A stretch of DNA of 64,000 nucleotides from Pseudomonadota bacterium (GTDB taxonomy: Bacteria; Pseudomonadota; Gammaproteobacteria; Burkholderiales; Thiobacillaceae). Location of the stretch: positions 51,530 through 115,529 of the forward strand of contig JAKADY010000002.1 in the NCBI GenBank assembly GCA_021826065.1, given 5' to 3'. Below the pieces are notes generated by a model. It saw only the letters and a program-made list of their open reading frames with translations, had not been told where the DNA came from and did not search any database. Every line of letters starts with the position of its first letter. Within the stretch, counting starts at the first letter, position 1. The translations under genes were made by a program, and so were the position numbers. Of this stretch, positions 45,586 to 57,353 are shown piece after piece.

Positions 45586-46494
45586 TCATCTCGGGGTGTC
45601 CAGCCCGCGCAGGGTGTAGCCCACGGCGAAGTAGGCACCGAGGAGCCCGAGCAGGGTTGAGGCACCGAGCAGGGCGGCAGACTCGGGCCCGGTCAGGCCG
45701 GTGAGGCGGAAGGTCGTGCCGTAGCTGGCGGCGAGACGGGCGACGCTGTCCTCGAGCAGCAGCGCCACGAGGGCGAGCAGCAGCCAGGCCGCCAGGCCCC
45801 CCGCCAGGCCCTGGATGGCGCCGAAGTAGAGGAAGGGGCGGCGGATGAAGCGGTCGGTGGCGCCGATCAGGCGGGCCACCTCGATCTCGTCGCGTTGGGC
45901 GTAGATCTGCAGCCGGATGGTGTTGCCGGTGATGGCGGCCAGGGCCAGGCCGAGCAGGATGGCCAGCAGGGCGACCAGATCGCGGCCAAGCTCCAGCAGG
46001 GCGGCGAGCCGCCGGGCCCAGTCGGTGTCCAGGTTGACCCGCTCGACCTCGGGCAGCGCGGCGAGGGTCTCGCGCAGGCGTTCCAGGCTGGCGGGGGCGG
46101 GGTCGCGGGCGATGACGACCAGGGTGTGCGGCAGGGGGTTGGCGGGCATGCTGGCCGCCACCTCGCCGAGGCCGGCGGCGGTGAGCTGGGCGAGGGCCTC
46201 GTCCCGGTCGATAAAACGCACGCTTCGCACCTCCGGCCGTGTGGCGAGCTGCGCGGCGAGCTTGCGTCCCTGCTCGGGGCCGACCCCGGTCTTGAGGAAG
46301 AGGCTGATCTCCGCCTCGGTGGGGACGCCGCCGGCCAGGCGCTGAACGTTGGCGAGCAGCAGATAGAGGCCGGCCGGCAGGCTCAAGGCGACGGCGATCA
46401 CCAGCACGGTGAACAGCGAGGCGAGCGGCGTGTCGGTGAGCCGCTTGAGGGCGACGCGCAGGCTGTGCAGGTTGTGATCGACCCAGGCGCTCAT
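45586..46494 (-). CDS. ftsX: Cell-division ABC transporter permease FtsX
   Basis: Membrane partner of FtsE; controls septal peptidoglycan hydrolases. 302 residues: a cytoplasmic start, helix 1 at about 25-48 (LASLFTVLVIAVALSLPAGLYLLL), a periplasmic domain at about 50-170, then three helices (about 175-200, 230-255, 270-295). It shows the motif EIEVARLIGATDRFIRRPFLY near 210. ATG 46494 overlaps the ftsE stop by four bases; the longer upstream frame lies within ftsE. Confidence 0.94.
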   Translation of the reverse strand: MSAWVDHNLHSLRVALKRLTDTPLASLFTVLVIAVALSLPAGLYLLLANVQRLAGGVPTEAEISLFLKTGVGPEQGRKLAAQLATRPEVRSVRFIDRDEALAQLTAAGLGEVAASMPANPLPHTLVVIARDPAPASLERLRETLAALPEVERVNLDTDWARRLAALLELGRDLVALLAILLGLALAAITGNTIRLQIYAQRDEIEVARLIGATDRFIRRPFLYFGAIQGLAGGLAAWLLLALVALLLEDSVARLAASYGTTFRLTGLTGPESAALLGASTLLGLLGAYFAVGYTLRGLDTPR

Positions 46495-47189
46495 GCGGGC
46501 AGCGGCGCGGTTGATGCAGCCGTGGGCGCCGGCTCGGATTCGACCAGCCGACCCTGGGCCAAGGTGATACGGCGGCCGCCATAGCGGCGGATGAGGTCCA
46601 GGTTGTGGGTGGAGATGACCAGGGTCACGCCGACCTGGTTGAAGGCGCGGAACATCTCCATGATCTCGTGGGCGTAGGCGTCGTCCAGGTTGGCCATGGG
46701 CTCGTCGGCCAGGACCAGGGCCGGCCGGCTGACGATGGCGCGGGCGATGCACAGGCGCTGCTGCTCGCCGCCGGAGAGGGTGATGGGCCGTGCGCGCTCG
46801 CGCTTGAGCAGCCCCACCTTGTCGAGCGCGGCGCGTGCCCGCTTGGCGGCGTCGCTGCCGCTCAAGCCCTGGATGTGCAGCGGCAGCAGGACGTTGTCGA
46901 ACACCGAGCGGTCGTACAGCAGCTTGTGGTCTTGGAAGATCAAGCCGATGTTGCGGCGGAAGTAGGGCAGCGCGGCGCGCTTGAGCCGGCTGATGTTCTG
47001 GCCGTTGACGATGATCTGTCCGCTCGTGGGCCGCTCGATGGCGGCGATGAGCTTGAGCAGTGTGCTCTTGCCGGCCCCCGAGTGGCCGGTGAGGAAGACC
47101 ATCTCACCCTGGGCGATCTTCAGGCTCACCTCGCTCAGGGCCTCGTGGCCGCCGGGGTAGCGCTTGGTGACGCGGTCGAATTCGATCAT
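46491..47189 (-). CDS. ftsE: Cell-division ATP-binding protein FtsE
   Basis: ATPase of the FtsEX complex. 232 residues: Walker A LTGHSGAGKSTLLKL near 38, signature LSGGEQQRLCIARA near 140, Walker B LVLADEPMANLD near 163. The start IEFDRVTKRYPGG is typical. It follows ftsY by 16 bases and overlaps ftsX by four, the conserved ftsYEX order. Confidence 0.96.
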   Translation of the reverse strand: MIEFDRVTKRYPGGHEALSEVSLKIAQGEMVFLTGHSGAGKSTLLKLIAAIERPTSGQIIVNGQNISRLKRAALPYFRRNIGLIFQDHKLLYDRSVFDNVLLPLHIQGLSGSDAAKRARAALDKVGLLKRERARPITLSGGEQQRLCIARAIVSRPALVLADEPMANLDDAYAHEIMEMFRAFNQVGVTLVISTHNLDLIRRYGGRRITLAQGRLVESEPAPTAASTAPLPA

Positions 47190-47205
47190 GCCCAGGGGTG
47201 AGGCA

Positions 47206-48279
<1,074 letters not shown>

Positions 48280-48391
48280 GGCGGCGGGGGTCAGATGGGG
48301 CGTTGCATGTGTTTCAATCTTATCATGCAGCCGATGGCGGACCGGCGGGCAGCCGGTCCATATCGGCACATAGACCTCTGAAGATCGGACG

Positions 48392-49810
48392 ATGCGCGAC
48401 ACGAGACGAAGACCGACCCTGCGTCAGGCGACCCTGCTCTGGATCCTGCTCGCCTGGCTGGGCATGAACTTCATGGGGCTCGCCCGCGCCGGGCAGCCCG
48501 AGACCTTCGAGCACACCCTGGCCAACGGCCTCAAGGTGATCGTCAAGCCCGACCGCCGCGCCCCCGTGGTGGTGAGTCAGCTGTGGTACCGCGCCGGCAG
48601 CATGGACGAGAGCTATGGCACGACCGGCGTGGCCCACGTGCTGGAGCACATGATGTTCAAGGGCACGGCGACGGTGCCCGAGGGGGAGTTCTCCCGGCGC
48701 ATCGCCGCCGCCGGTGGGCGCGAGAACGCCTTCACCTCGCGCGACGTCACGGTCTACCACCAGACCCTGCAGGCGAGCCGTTTGGCGCTGGCGCTGGAGC
48801 TCGAGGCCGACCGCATGGTGAACCTCATCCTCTCGCCCGAGGCCTTCGCCAAGGAGATCCAGGTGGTCAGGGAGGAGCGGCGGCTGCGCACCGAGGACAA
48901 CCCGCAGGCGCTGCTGTTCGAGGCCCTGATGGCGGCCGCCTACCAGACCCACCCCTACCGGCACCCGGTCATCGGCTGGATGGACGACCTCGAGCACATG
49001 CGCGTGGAGGACGCGCGCGCCTGGTACGAGCGTTGGTACGCGCCCAACAATGCGCTGCTGGTGGTGGTGGGCGACGTGGAGCCGGCGGCGGTGTTCGCCC
49101 TGGCCGAGCGGCACTTCGGCGCCATCCCGGCGCGCCCGCTGCCGCCGCGCAGGCCGCTCGCCGAGGTGACACCGCGCGGGATGCGCACCGTCACGGTCAA
49201 GGCGCCGGCGCGGCTGCCGGCCGCCTATCTCGCCTGGCACGTGCCCCGGCTTCAAGACCCCGTGGCGGACTGGGAGCCCTATGCCCTGGAGGTCCTGGAG
49301 GGCGTGCTCGACGGCCATGCCTCGGCGCGGCTGCCGCGCGCCCTGGTGCGGGAGCAGCAGGTGGCGGTGGGCGTGGGGGCGGGCTACGACCCGGTGGCAC
49401 GCGGCCCGGCCCTGTTCTTCGTGAGCCTCACCGCGGCCGAGGGCAAGCCCCTGGATGAGGCCGTCGCCGCCCTGCGCCGTGAGATCGAGCGCGTGCAGAA
49501 CGAAGGGGTCAGCCGCGATGAGCTCGAGCGCGTCAAGGCCCAGGTGTTGGCCGCCCAGGTCTTCCAGCAGGATTCGCTGTTCTTCCAGGCGCGCGAGATC
49601 GGGCAGTGGGAGAGCGCCGGCCTCGACCACCGTGCGCGCAAGCTGCGCTTCGAGCGGCTGCGTGAGGTCACCCCGGACCAGGTCCAGGCGGTGGCCCGGC
49701 GTTATCTCGTCGACGACCGTCTGACCCTCGCCCGTCTGGAGCCGCTGCCGGTGGAGGCCGGTATGGCGCGGCCGGCATCGCGCTTCATGGGAGACCGCCA
49801 TGCGCGCTGA
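48392..49810 (+). CDS. M16-family zinc metalloprotease, catalytic subunit
   Basis: 472 residues with a signal peptide (hydrophobic to about 34), so periplasmic. The inverted zinc motif HxxEH is at residues 82-86 in AHVLEHMMFKGT, with a downstream glutamate in REERRLRTEDNPQ. It has the YRAGSMDESYGTTG and ENAFTSRDVTVYHQTL regions of the family. It overlaps the second M16 gene by 11 bases. The pair downstream of ftsY is a conserved unit, in which one subunit is catalytic and the other inactive. Substrate unknown. Confidence 0.93.
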   Translation: MRDTRRRPTLRQATLLWILLAWLGMNFMGLARAGQPETFEHTLANGLKVIVKPDRRAPVVVSQLWYRAGSMDESYGTTGVAHVLEHMMFKGTATVPEGEFSRRIAAAGGRENAFTSRDVTVYHQTLQASRLALALELEADRMVNLILSPEAFAKEIQVVREERRLRTEDNPQALLFEALMAAAYQTHPYRHPVIGWMDDLEHMRVEDARAWYERWYAPNNALLVVVGDVEPAAVFALAERHFGAIPARPLPPRRPLAEVTPRGMRTVTVKAPARLPAAYLAWHVPRLQDPVADWEPYALEVLEGVLDGHASARLPRALVREQQVAVGVGAGYDPVARGPALFFVSLTAAEGKPLDEAVAALRREIERVQNEGVSRDELERVKAQVLAAQVFQQDSLFFQAREIGQWESAGLDHRARKLRFERLREVTPDQVQAVARRYLVDDRLTLARLEPLPVEAGMARPASRFMGDRHAR

Positions 49811-51248
49811 ACGCCTGCTGTTTGCCATCGCCTTGCTCCTCGCCCTGCCGGTCTGGGCGGGGCTTGACCACGGGTCGAGCGCAAGCCCCGCCATTCATGG
49901 CGGGTTGAGCGAGACGAAGCGTATGCCCGGGGCCGAAGGCCCCGCTCAAACGCGTGGCGAGAAAGCCCCGCCCTTCCAGGGCGGGGTGGCTCACATCCAG
50001 CACTGGGTGAGCGCGAGCGGGGCGCGCGTGTATTTCGTGGAAAACCGCGACCTGCCGATGCTGGACGTGAGCGTCACCTTCGACGCCGGCAGCGCGCGCG
50101 ACCCCTCGTCCACGGCGGCAGGGCTCGCGCGCATGACGCGCCAGCTCATGAGCCTGGGTGCGGGGCCCTGGTCGGAACAAGCCCTGGCCGAGGCCCTGGC
50201 GGACGTCGGCGCCGTGCTCTCCGGGCATTTCGATGCCGACCGCGCCGGCTTCAGCCTGCGCACCCTGAGCCACCCACGTGAGCGCGAGCGCGCGCTCGCC
50301 GTCCTGCGTGCGGTGCTGGCCGAGCCACATTTCACGCCGGCGGTGCTCGCGCGCGAGAAGGCGCGGGCGGTGGCCGGGCTCAGGGAGGCGGCCACCCGAC
50401 CCGACTACCTGGGTGAAAAGGCCTTTCAGGCCGCCATCTACGCCGGACACCCCTACGCCCAAGAGGAGTCGGGCGAGATCGAGGCGATCGAGCGGCTCAC
50501 AGTCGATGACCTGCGGGGCTTCCACCAGCGCTACTATGTCGCGCGCAACGCCACCGTGGCCATCATGGGGGACATCGACCGCACCGGGGCGGAGGCCCTG
50601 GCCGAATTCCTCACCGCCGCCCTGCCGGCCGGCGAGGCGCCGCCCCCTCTGCCCGAGGTCCGCGTCGCGGCGACCGGCACGGCGCAGGTCATTCCCCACC
50701 ACGCCACGCAAAGCCACCTCTTCGTGGGTCTGCCCGCCATCAAGCGCGACGACCCGGACTTCTTCCCGCTGGTGGTCGGCAACTACATCCTGGGCGGGGG
50801 CGGTTTCGACTCGCGCATCGTCGGGGAGATCCGCGTCAGGCGGGGGCTTGCTTACAGCGCCTACAGCATGCTGCAGCCCATGCAGGCGCTGGGCCCCTTC
50901 CGCATGGGCCTGCAGACCCGGCGCGAGGCGACGGACGAGGCGCTCGAGGTGGTGCGGCAGACCCTGGAGGCCTTTCTGCGCGAGGGCCCGACCGAGGCGG
51001 AACTCAGGCAGGCGAAGGACTTCCTCACCGGCAGCTTCCCCCTGCGCCTGGACAGCAACCGCAAGATCCTCGACCAGCTCGCCCTGCTCGGCTTCTACCG
51101 GCTGCCGCTCGACTGGTTGGCGCAATACCCGGCCCGGGTCGAGGCGGTCACCCGCGAGGACATCCTGCGGGCCTTCCGCGCGCGCATCCGGCCAGAGGCC
51201 CTGCACACGGTGGTCGTCGGAGGACAGCCTGAGGCGCAATCCAAGTAA
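49800..51248 (+). CDS. M16-family peptidase-like subunit without HxxEH, with an in-frame palindromic insertion
   Basis: 482 residues, signal peptide at 1-20, C-terminal M16 half with GGGGFDSRIVGEIRVRRGLAYS near 340. The zinc motif is absent, as in the inactive partner of such pairs. It forms a heterodimer with the preceding product by family analogy. Between residues about 21 and 64 lies a stretch unlike M16 proteins (HGSSASPAIHGGLSETKRM and so on) encoded by three successive DNA hairpins. The family-like sequence resumes at HIQHWVSASGARVYFVE. The frame is kept. Ribosome site within the preceding gene. Confidence 0.9.
   Translation: MRAERLLFAIALLLALPVWAGLDHGSSASPAIHGGLSETKRMPGAEGPAQTRGEKAPPFQGGVAHIQHWVSASGARVYFVENRDLPMLDVSVTFDAGSARDPSSTAAGLARMTRQLMSLGAGPWSEQALAEALADVGAVLSGHFDADRAGFSLRTLSHPRERERALAVLRAVLAEPHFTPAVLAREKARAVAGLREAATRPDYLGEKAFQAAIYAGHPYAQEESGEIEAIERLTVDDLRGFHQRYYVARNATVAIMGDIDRTGAEALAEFLTAALPAGEAPPPLPEVRVAATGTAQVIPHHATQSHLFVGLPAIKRDDPDFFPLVVGNYILGGGGFDSRIVGEIRVRRGLAYSAYSMLQPMQALGPFRMGLQTRREATDEALEVVRQTLEAFLREGPTEAELRQAKDFLTGSFPLRLDSNRKILDQLALLGFYRLPLDWLAQYPARVEAVTREDILRAFRARIRPEALHTVVVGGQPEAQSK
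49862..49994 (+). repeat. Palindromic element inserted in frame in the second M16 gene
   Basis: Three hairpins in 130 bases: CCCGCC-ATTCAT-GGCGGG (49887-49904), GGGGCC-GAA-GGCCCC (49929-49943) and CCCCGCCC-TTCCA-GGGCGGGG (49966-49986). The last is followed by TGGCTCAC. The final hairpin plus TCAC resembles the right end of IS200/IS605-type elements (inference). Confidence 0.6.
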
Positions 51249-51264
51249 GGGTGCGCCCAATCAG

Positions 51265-52545
<1,281 letters not shown>

Positions 52546-52625
52546 ACCACGGTCAACGAATGACAGCCGGCTCATACCGCCGGCTCGTCGCCTCCTTGGG
52601 CGGCGATCCCTTGCCGCCCCCGAAC

Positions 52626-54584
52626 TCAGGCCGCGCGCTGCAAGGCCTCGTCTGACCCGCCCTCCAGGCTGCGCTCGATCTGCCGCTGCACCTGGGCGAG
52701 CTCGCGCAGCTGGCGCTGGATCTCGCGCTGGGCCTGTTCCAGCTCCTGGATGCGGTCCTGCAGGGTGTCGGCCGCCTTGTGGATGCGTTTGACGCTCTCC
52801 AGCCGCCGCCTGAGCTGCATCTGGTGCTCGCGCACCTGGGTCTCCATGGGCGACATGATGGACTTGAGCCAGTTCTCCGCCTCGCGGTTGGCGGTCTCGA
52901 ACACCTCGATCACGCGTTTGGCCAGCGTCTCGAAGAAGCGCCGGGTGAGGGTGTGCTGCTCGGTGGTCAGCAGGTTGAGCAGCGTGTTGAAGTGGCGGTT
53001 GTAGGTGGACTCCAGACGGGCCATCTCCTTGCGGTACTTGAGCATGGAGAAGGGGGGGATGGTGATGAGCTGGATACCGTGCTCGGCGTTGAGCTTGGCA
53101 TACATGGCCTCCATCATCCGGTTGATCTCCTCCACCTGGGCCATGGCCGCATCGAGGTGCTCGTTCAAACGCACGAAAAAGCTGGTCATGGCCGCACGGA
53201 TGCCGGTGGTGAAGCGGCTCGTCTCCATCGCCTCGCGCACGGTGCGCACCTCCTTCTTGAGCACGTCCTGGCCGATGTGGGCGAAGAGCTTGATGCTCTG
53301 CTGTGAGAAGACGCTGCGCAAGGCTTGGAATCGCTGCAGCCCACGCTCGAAGGCCTCCTTGTCCTGGGCGATCTTCTGCATGATGTGCTCGACCACGTCC
53401 TGGTTCTTGCCCTGCAGGCCCTTGAGCTCCGTGAGCTGCTCCTCGACGTTGCGCTCCCGGGCGCGCAGCAGTGCCTCGGTGGTGGACAGCAGGTCGATGA
53501 GCTCGGTGGCGGTCTGATCGCGCACGATGGCCTGTTTCGACGGGATCAGCTCCTCCGACAGGGCCCGCTCCAGGGCGAGCAGGCGGCTGCGCTCGAGCAG
53601 ACGCTCGTCGCCGGTGATCTTGGCGAGCAGCCCTTTCTGGGCCGAGACGGGGTAGACCTGGTTGGGCTCTATCCCCAACAGATCGGCGCAGCTCTTGACC
53701 TGTGCCTCGATCTCGGCGTTGATCTGCGCCTCGGTCTTGAGCTCGTCCCAGAGACCGTCGATCTTGTTCAAGGCGACCAGGCGCCCGCGCGACTTGCCGC
53801 GCGGCTGGATGTGGCTGCGCCAGACCTCGATGTCCGACTTGGTCACGCCCGCGTCGGCGGAGAGGACGAAGAGCACCGCATGGGCGTTGGGCAGCAGGTT
53901 GAAGGTGAGCTCAGGCTCGACGCCGATGGCGTTGAGGCCCGGCGTGTCATAGACCACCAGGCCCTGTTTGAGGAAGGGGTGCGGGAAGTTGATCACCGCG
54001 TGCCGCCAGGCCGGGATGCTCACCGTGCCGTCGTCGTTCAGGTTGAGGCTGGCGTCCGGGTGTTCCGGGTCGTAGAGGCCGTAGCGCATGGCCTCCTCGG
54101 GGCTCACCGCCTTGACCCGGCAGACCTCCTGCATCGCCTCGGTCACGCTTTCGGGCGCGTTCACGTCGATGGGCAGGACCGTCCACTCTTCGGGATAGTT
54201 CTTGTATTCCGAGACCGTGGCGTTGGTCGTCCGCGTCTCGATGGGCAGCAGCTCGATGAGCGGCGGGCGGTTCGCGTCGTAGAGCAGCTCCGTCGGGCAC
54301 ATGGTGGTGCGGCCGGCGGTGGAGGGCAGCAGACGCTGCTTCAGGTCGGACAGGAAGATCGCGTTGATGAGCTCGGACTTGCCCCGCGAGAACTCGGCGA
54401 CGAAGGCGACGTGCAGCTTGTCCTCCGCCAGCCGGTCGAGCAGCTGTTGCAGGCGCAGGTCGCGCTGGGCGTCGTTCAGGTCCTCGCGGCCCAGCCACTG
54501 GCGGTAGGCGGTGATGCTCTCGGCCAGCTGGTTGCGCCACTGGCTGTAGGCCTCGATCTCCGCGGCGAGCGTGGCATTGCTCAT
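52626..54584 (-). CDS. Bacterial dynamin-like GTPase
   Basis: 652 residues. The GTPase domain is N-terminal: P-loop in VAEFSRGKSELINAIF (GKS at 68-70, with Ala where the first Gly of GxxxxGKS usually stands), switch threonines in GRTTMCPTELLYD, G3 DTPGLNAIG near 217 and G4 LNKIDGLWDE near 270. Then a long helical stalk (about 340-650) ends in a coiled coil (DRIQELEQAQREIQRQLRELA). No membrane helix is obvious, though the stalk tip may bind lipid. GGAGG lies 4 bases before ATG 54584. Single gene, convergent with the ferredoxin; bacterial dynamins often come in pairs, but no partner is here. Confidence 0.85.
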   Translation of the reverse strand: MSNATLAAEIEAYSQWRNQLAESITAYRQWLGREDLNDAQRDLRLQQLLDRLAEDKLHVAFVAEFSRGKSELINAIFLSDLKQRLLPSTAGRTTMCPTELLYDANRPPLIELLPIETRTTNATVSEYKNYPEEWTVLPIDVNAPESVTEAMQEVCRVKAVSPEEAMRYGLYDPEHPDASLNLNDDGTVSIPAWRHAVINFPHPFLKQGLVVYDTPGLNAIGVEPELTFNLLPNAHAVLFVLSADAGVTKSDIEVWRSHIQPRGKSRGRLVALNKIDGLWDELKTEAQINAEIEAQVKSCADLLGIEPNQVYPVSAQKGLLAKITGDERLLERSRLLALERALSEELIPSKQAIVRDQTATELIDLLSTTEALLRARERNVEEQLTELKGLQGKNQDVVEHIMQKIAQDKEAFERGLQRFQALRSVFSQQSIKLFAHIGQDVLKKEVRTVREAMETSRFTTGIRAAMTSFFVRLNEHLDAAMAQVEEINRMMEAMYAKLNAEHGIQLITIPPFSMLKYRKEMARLESTYNRHFNTLLNLLTTEQHTLTRRFFETLAKRVIEVFETANREAENWLKSIMSPMETQVREHQMQLRRRLESVKRIHKAADTLQDRIQELEQAQREIQRQLRELAQVQRQIERSLEGGSDEALQRAA

Positions 54585-54722
54585 AGATCCTCCGGTGTCT
54601 CCAGGATGACGACCGCCCTCGGACGGCACTGACGACGGTCGCTATCTTAACGGCAACACGGGCCGCAGGCTTTAGGGTTCGACCTTAATGGGGAGGGCGC
54701 GGGGGCAGCGGCGGCCGCGCGC

Positions 54723-55538
54723 TCATCGCCTCTGACAGGTCGGGCAGAGAAAGCTCGCGCGGCCGCCCTGGCGGAGGCTCACGATGGGCGTGCCGCACTG
54801 GCGACAGGGCTGGCCGGCGCGGCCGTAGACCGCATAGTCCTGTTGGAAATAGCCCGGCCGCCCGGTGCTGTCGACGAAGTCGCGCAGGGTGCTGCCGCCG
54901 GCGGCGATGGCCCGTTCCAGGGTGGCGCGCACCGCCTCGACCAGGGCCTCGCAGCGGCGCCGCGAGAGCCGTCCGGCGCGGGTGCGCGGGTCTATGCCCG
55001 CATGGAACAGGGCCTCGTTGGCGTAGATGTTGCCGATGCCGACGATCTGGTGGGCATCCATCAGCAGGTGTTTGATGGTCGTGCCACGGCCGCGGCAGAG
55101 CAGGTACAGGTGCTCACCGGTGAACGCCGGCCCCAGCGGCTCGACCCCCAGCGAGGCGAGGAGGGGATGGCGCAGGGGGTCTTCGGCCAGGAGCACGGCG
55201 CCGAAGCGGCGCGGGTCGCGCAGGCGCAGCCGCCGGCCCTCCTCCAGCAGCAGGTCCACGTGGTCGTGCGGACCGGGGGCCTCGTCCCGGGTCAGGATGC
55301 GCAGGCTGCCCGACATGCCCAGGTGGAGGATCACAGCCTCCCGGTCCAGACCGAGCAGCAGGTATTTGCCGCGCCGGCCGAGCGAGACGATGCGGCGGCC
55401 GCGCAGGCGGGCGTCGAGCGCCGCGGGCACCGGCCAGCGCAGGCGCGGGTTGCGCACCTCCGCGCCCTGCAGGCGCGCCCCCGCCAGATGCGGGCTCAGG
55501 CCGCGCAGGACCGTCTCGACCTCGGGCAGTTCGGGCAT
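54723..55538 (-). CDS. mutM: Formamidopyrimidine-DNA glycosylase
   Basis: Excises 8-oxoguanine and related lesions. 271 residues: N-terminal PELPEVETVLRGL with catalytic Pro2 and Glu3, LHLGMSGSLRI near 72, the H2TH segment VGIGNIYANEALFHAGIDP near 170, and a four-cysteine zinc finger CRQCGTP...FLCPTCQ at the end. It sits head to head with the TPR lipoprotein gene, 93 bases between starts. Confidence 0.96.
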   Translation of the reverse strand: MPELPEVETVLRGLSPHLAGARLQGAEVRNPRLRWPVPAALDARLRGRRIVSLGRRGKYLLLGLDREAVILHLGMSGSLRILTRDEAPGPHDHVDLLLEEGRRLRLRDPRRFGAVLLAEDPLRHPLLASLGVEPLGPAFTGEHLYLLCRGRGTTIKHLLMDAHQIVGIGNIYANEALFHAGIDPRTRAGRLSRRRCEALVEAVRATLERAIAAGGSTLRDFVDSTGRPGYFQQDYAVYGRAGQPCRQCGTPIVSLRQGGRASFLCPTCQRR

Positions 55539-55631
55539 TTTTCAGGGGAATGGCGCTCTATATACAAAGTGTAACCCTTTCGCCCCTGCCCCTGCCTTCT
55601 GCATAATGACGCCGGGGTGCCCGCAAACCCG

Positions 55632-57353
55632 ATGGAAACGACCATGACCCTCAAAGCCCTCCTCTCCGTCCTGCTGGGGCTTGCCACCGTCACCGCCTGT
55701 GCCAACACCAGCAGCGCGCGACAACCGGCCCAGGCAGCCGAGCCGACGCCGCGCGCCGAGAGCCGCACCGAGCTCACGCCGCAGATCCTCTACCAGTTCC
55801 TGCTCGGCGAGATCGCCGCCCAGCGTGGGGAGCTCACGCTCGCCAGCGAGGCCTTCATCGATCTGGCCAACAAGACCCGCGATGCGCGCATCGCCCAGCG
55901 TGCGACCGAGATCGCGATCTTCGCGCGCAAACCGGCCCAGGCGCTCAAGGCCGCGCAGCTGTGGGTGGAACGCGAGCCCGACTCGTCGCGGGCTCGCCAG
56001 ACCTACGTCTCGCTCCTGCTCTCCGCCGGCCGCCTGTCTGAGGCCCGTCCACACCTGGAGTGGCTCATCAAGCAAAGCGGCCGCCCGGTCGGCGAGGCCT
56101 TCCTGCAACTGCCCAACATCCTGCTGCGTCACCAGGACAAGCCGGCCGTGCTGAGCCTCATGAGCGAGCTGGCCGCGGCCTACCCGTCGGTGCCGGAGGC
56201 GAGCTTCGCGCTCGCCCAGGTGGCCTGGCACGCGGGGCAGAGCGAACGGGCGCTCGCGGCCGCCAACGAGGCCCTGCGTCTGAAACCCGGCTGGGAGGCG
56301 GTGGCCCTCTTCCAGGGCCAGATCCTGCAGCGCCGCGGTGACGATCAGGCGGTCGGTTACTGGCGGGATTTCCTGTCGCGACATCCGGATGCGCGCGAGG
56401 TGCGGCTGGCGCTCGCCCGGCAGCTCGCGCGCATGAGCCGCTTCGCCGAGGCGCGCGCCGAGTTCGAGATCCTACACGCGCAGGACCCGGCCCAGGCCGA
56501 GGTGGTGGTCTCCCTGGGCCTGCTGGCGCTGCAGATGAACGACCTGGACGCCGCTGAGCGCCATTTCAAGGCGGCCCTGGACGCCGAGATGGGCGAGGCG
56601 GACCGGATCCGGCTCTACCTGGGCCAGGTGGCGGAGGGTCGGCGCCAGTTCGAGCAGGCCTTGGAGTGGTATCTCAGTGTGCCGGAGGGGCGCCATTACA
56701 CCGATGCCCGCATGCGCGCGGCGGTATTGCTGGGCAAGCTGGGCCGCATCGAGGAGGGGCGCCGCGTGCTGGCCGAGCTGACGGCCGAGGGGGAGGCGGA
56801 GCGGGTGCAGATCATCCAGGCCGAGGCGCAGATGTTGCGCGAGGCGAAGGATTACGCGGGCGTCTTCGAACTGCTCACCCGGGCGCTGGAGACGATGCCG
56901 GACTCGCCCGAGCTGCTCTACGACCGCGCCATGGCGGCGGAGCGGCTCAACCGGCTGGATGTGCTGGAACAGGACCTCAGGCGGCTGATCGCGCTCAAGC
57001 CGGATCACGCCCATGCCTACAACGCCCTGGGCTACACCCTGGCCGACCGCACCGATCGCCTCAAGGAGGCCATCGAGCTGCTGGAGAAGGCCCTCAAGCT
57101 CGCTCCGGACGACCCCTTCATCCTCGACAGCATGGGCTGGGCCCTGTTCAAATCGGGACGGCTCGATGCGGCGATCGACTACCTGCGGCGCGCCTTCGCC
57201 CTGCGCCCCGACCCCGAGATCGCCGCGCATCTGGGCGAGGCCCTGTGGGTGCGCGGGGACCGCGACGAGGCCCGGCGGATCTGGCAGGGCTCGCTGCGCG
57301 AACACCCCGACAACGAAAGCCTGCGGGAGACCGTCGGCCGGCTGATGCCCTGA
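55632..57353 (+). CDS. TPR-repeat lipoprotein
   Basis: About 573 residues. The signal ends in a lipobox VTAC (TLKALLSVLLGLATVTACANTSS), so a lipid-anchored periplasmic protein. The remainder is a solenoid of tetratricopeptide helices; clear units include AHAYNALGYTLADRTDRLKE near 475 and PFILDSMGWALFKSGRLDAA near 505. Start ATG 55632 or 55644; the GTG 55617 frame start is unlikely. The gene touches lolB (TGATG), the same context as the TPR protein upstream of lolB in Pseudomonas and betaproteobacteria. An envelope assembly role is inferred. Confidence 0.88.
   Translation: METTMTLKALLSVLLGLATVTACANTSSARQPAQAAEPTPRAESRTELTPQILYQFLLGEIAAQRGELTLASEAFIDLANKTRDARIAQRATEIAIFARKPAQALKAAQLWVEREPDSSRARQTYVSLLLSAGRLSEARPHLEWLIKQSGRPVGEAFLQLPNILLRHQDKPAVLSLMSELAAAYPSVPEASFALAQVAWHAGQSERALAAANEALRLKPGWEAVALFQGQILQRRGDDQAVGYWRDFLSRHPDAREVRLALARQLARMSRFAEARAEFEILHAQDPAQAEVVVSLGLLALQMNDLDAAERHFKAALDAEMGEADRIRLYLGQVAEGRRQFEQALEWYLSVPEGRHYTDARMRAAVLLGKLGRIEEGRRVLAELTAEGEAERVQIIQAEAQMLREAKDYAGVFELLTRALETMPDSPELLYDRAMAAERLNRLDVLEQDLRRLIALKPDHAHAYNALGYTLADRTDRLKEAIELLEKALKLAPDDPFILDSMGWALFKSGRLDAAIDYLRRAFALRPDPEIAAHLGEALWVRGDRDEARRIWQGSLREHPDNESLRETVGRLMP

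Noticed and set aside
52546..52625. Terminator between the ferredoxin and dynamin genes
   Set aside because: An AGCCGGC...GCCGGCT hairpin is present but has no T-run, so it is not claimed as a rho-independent terminator.
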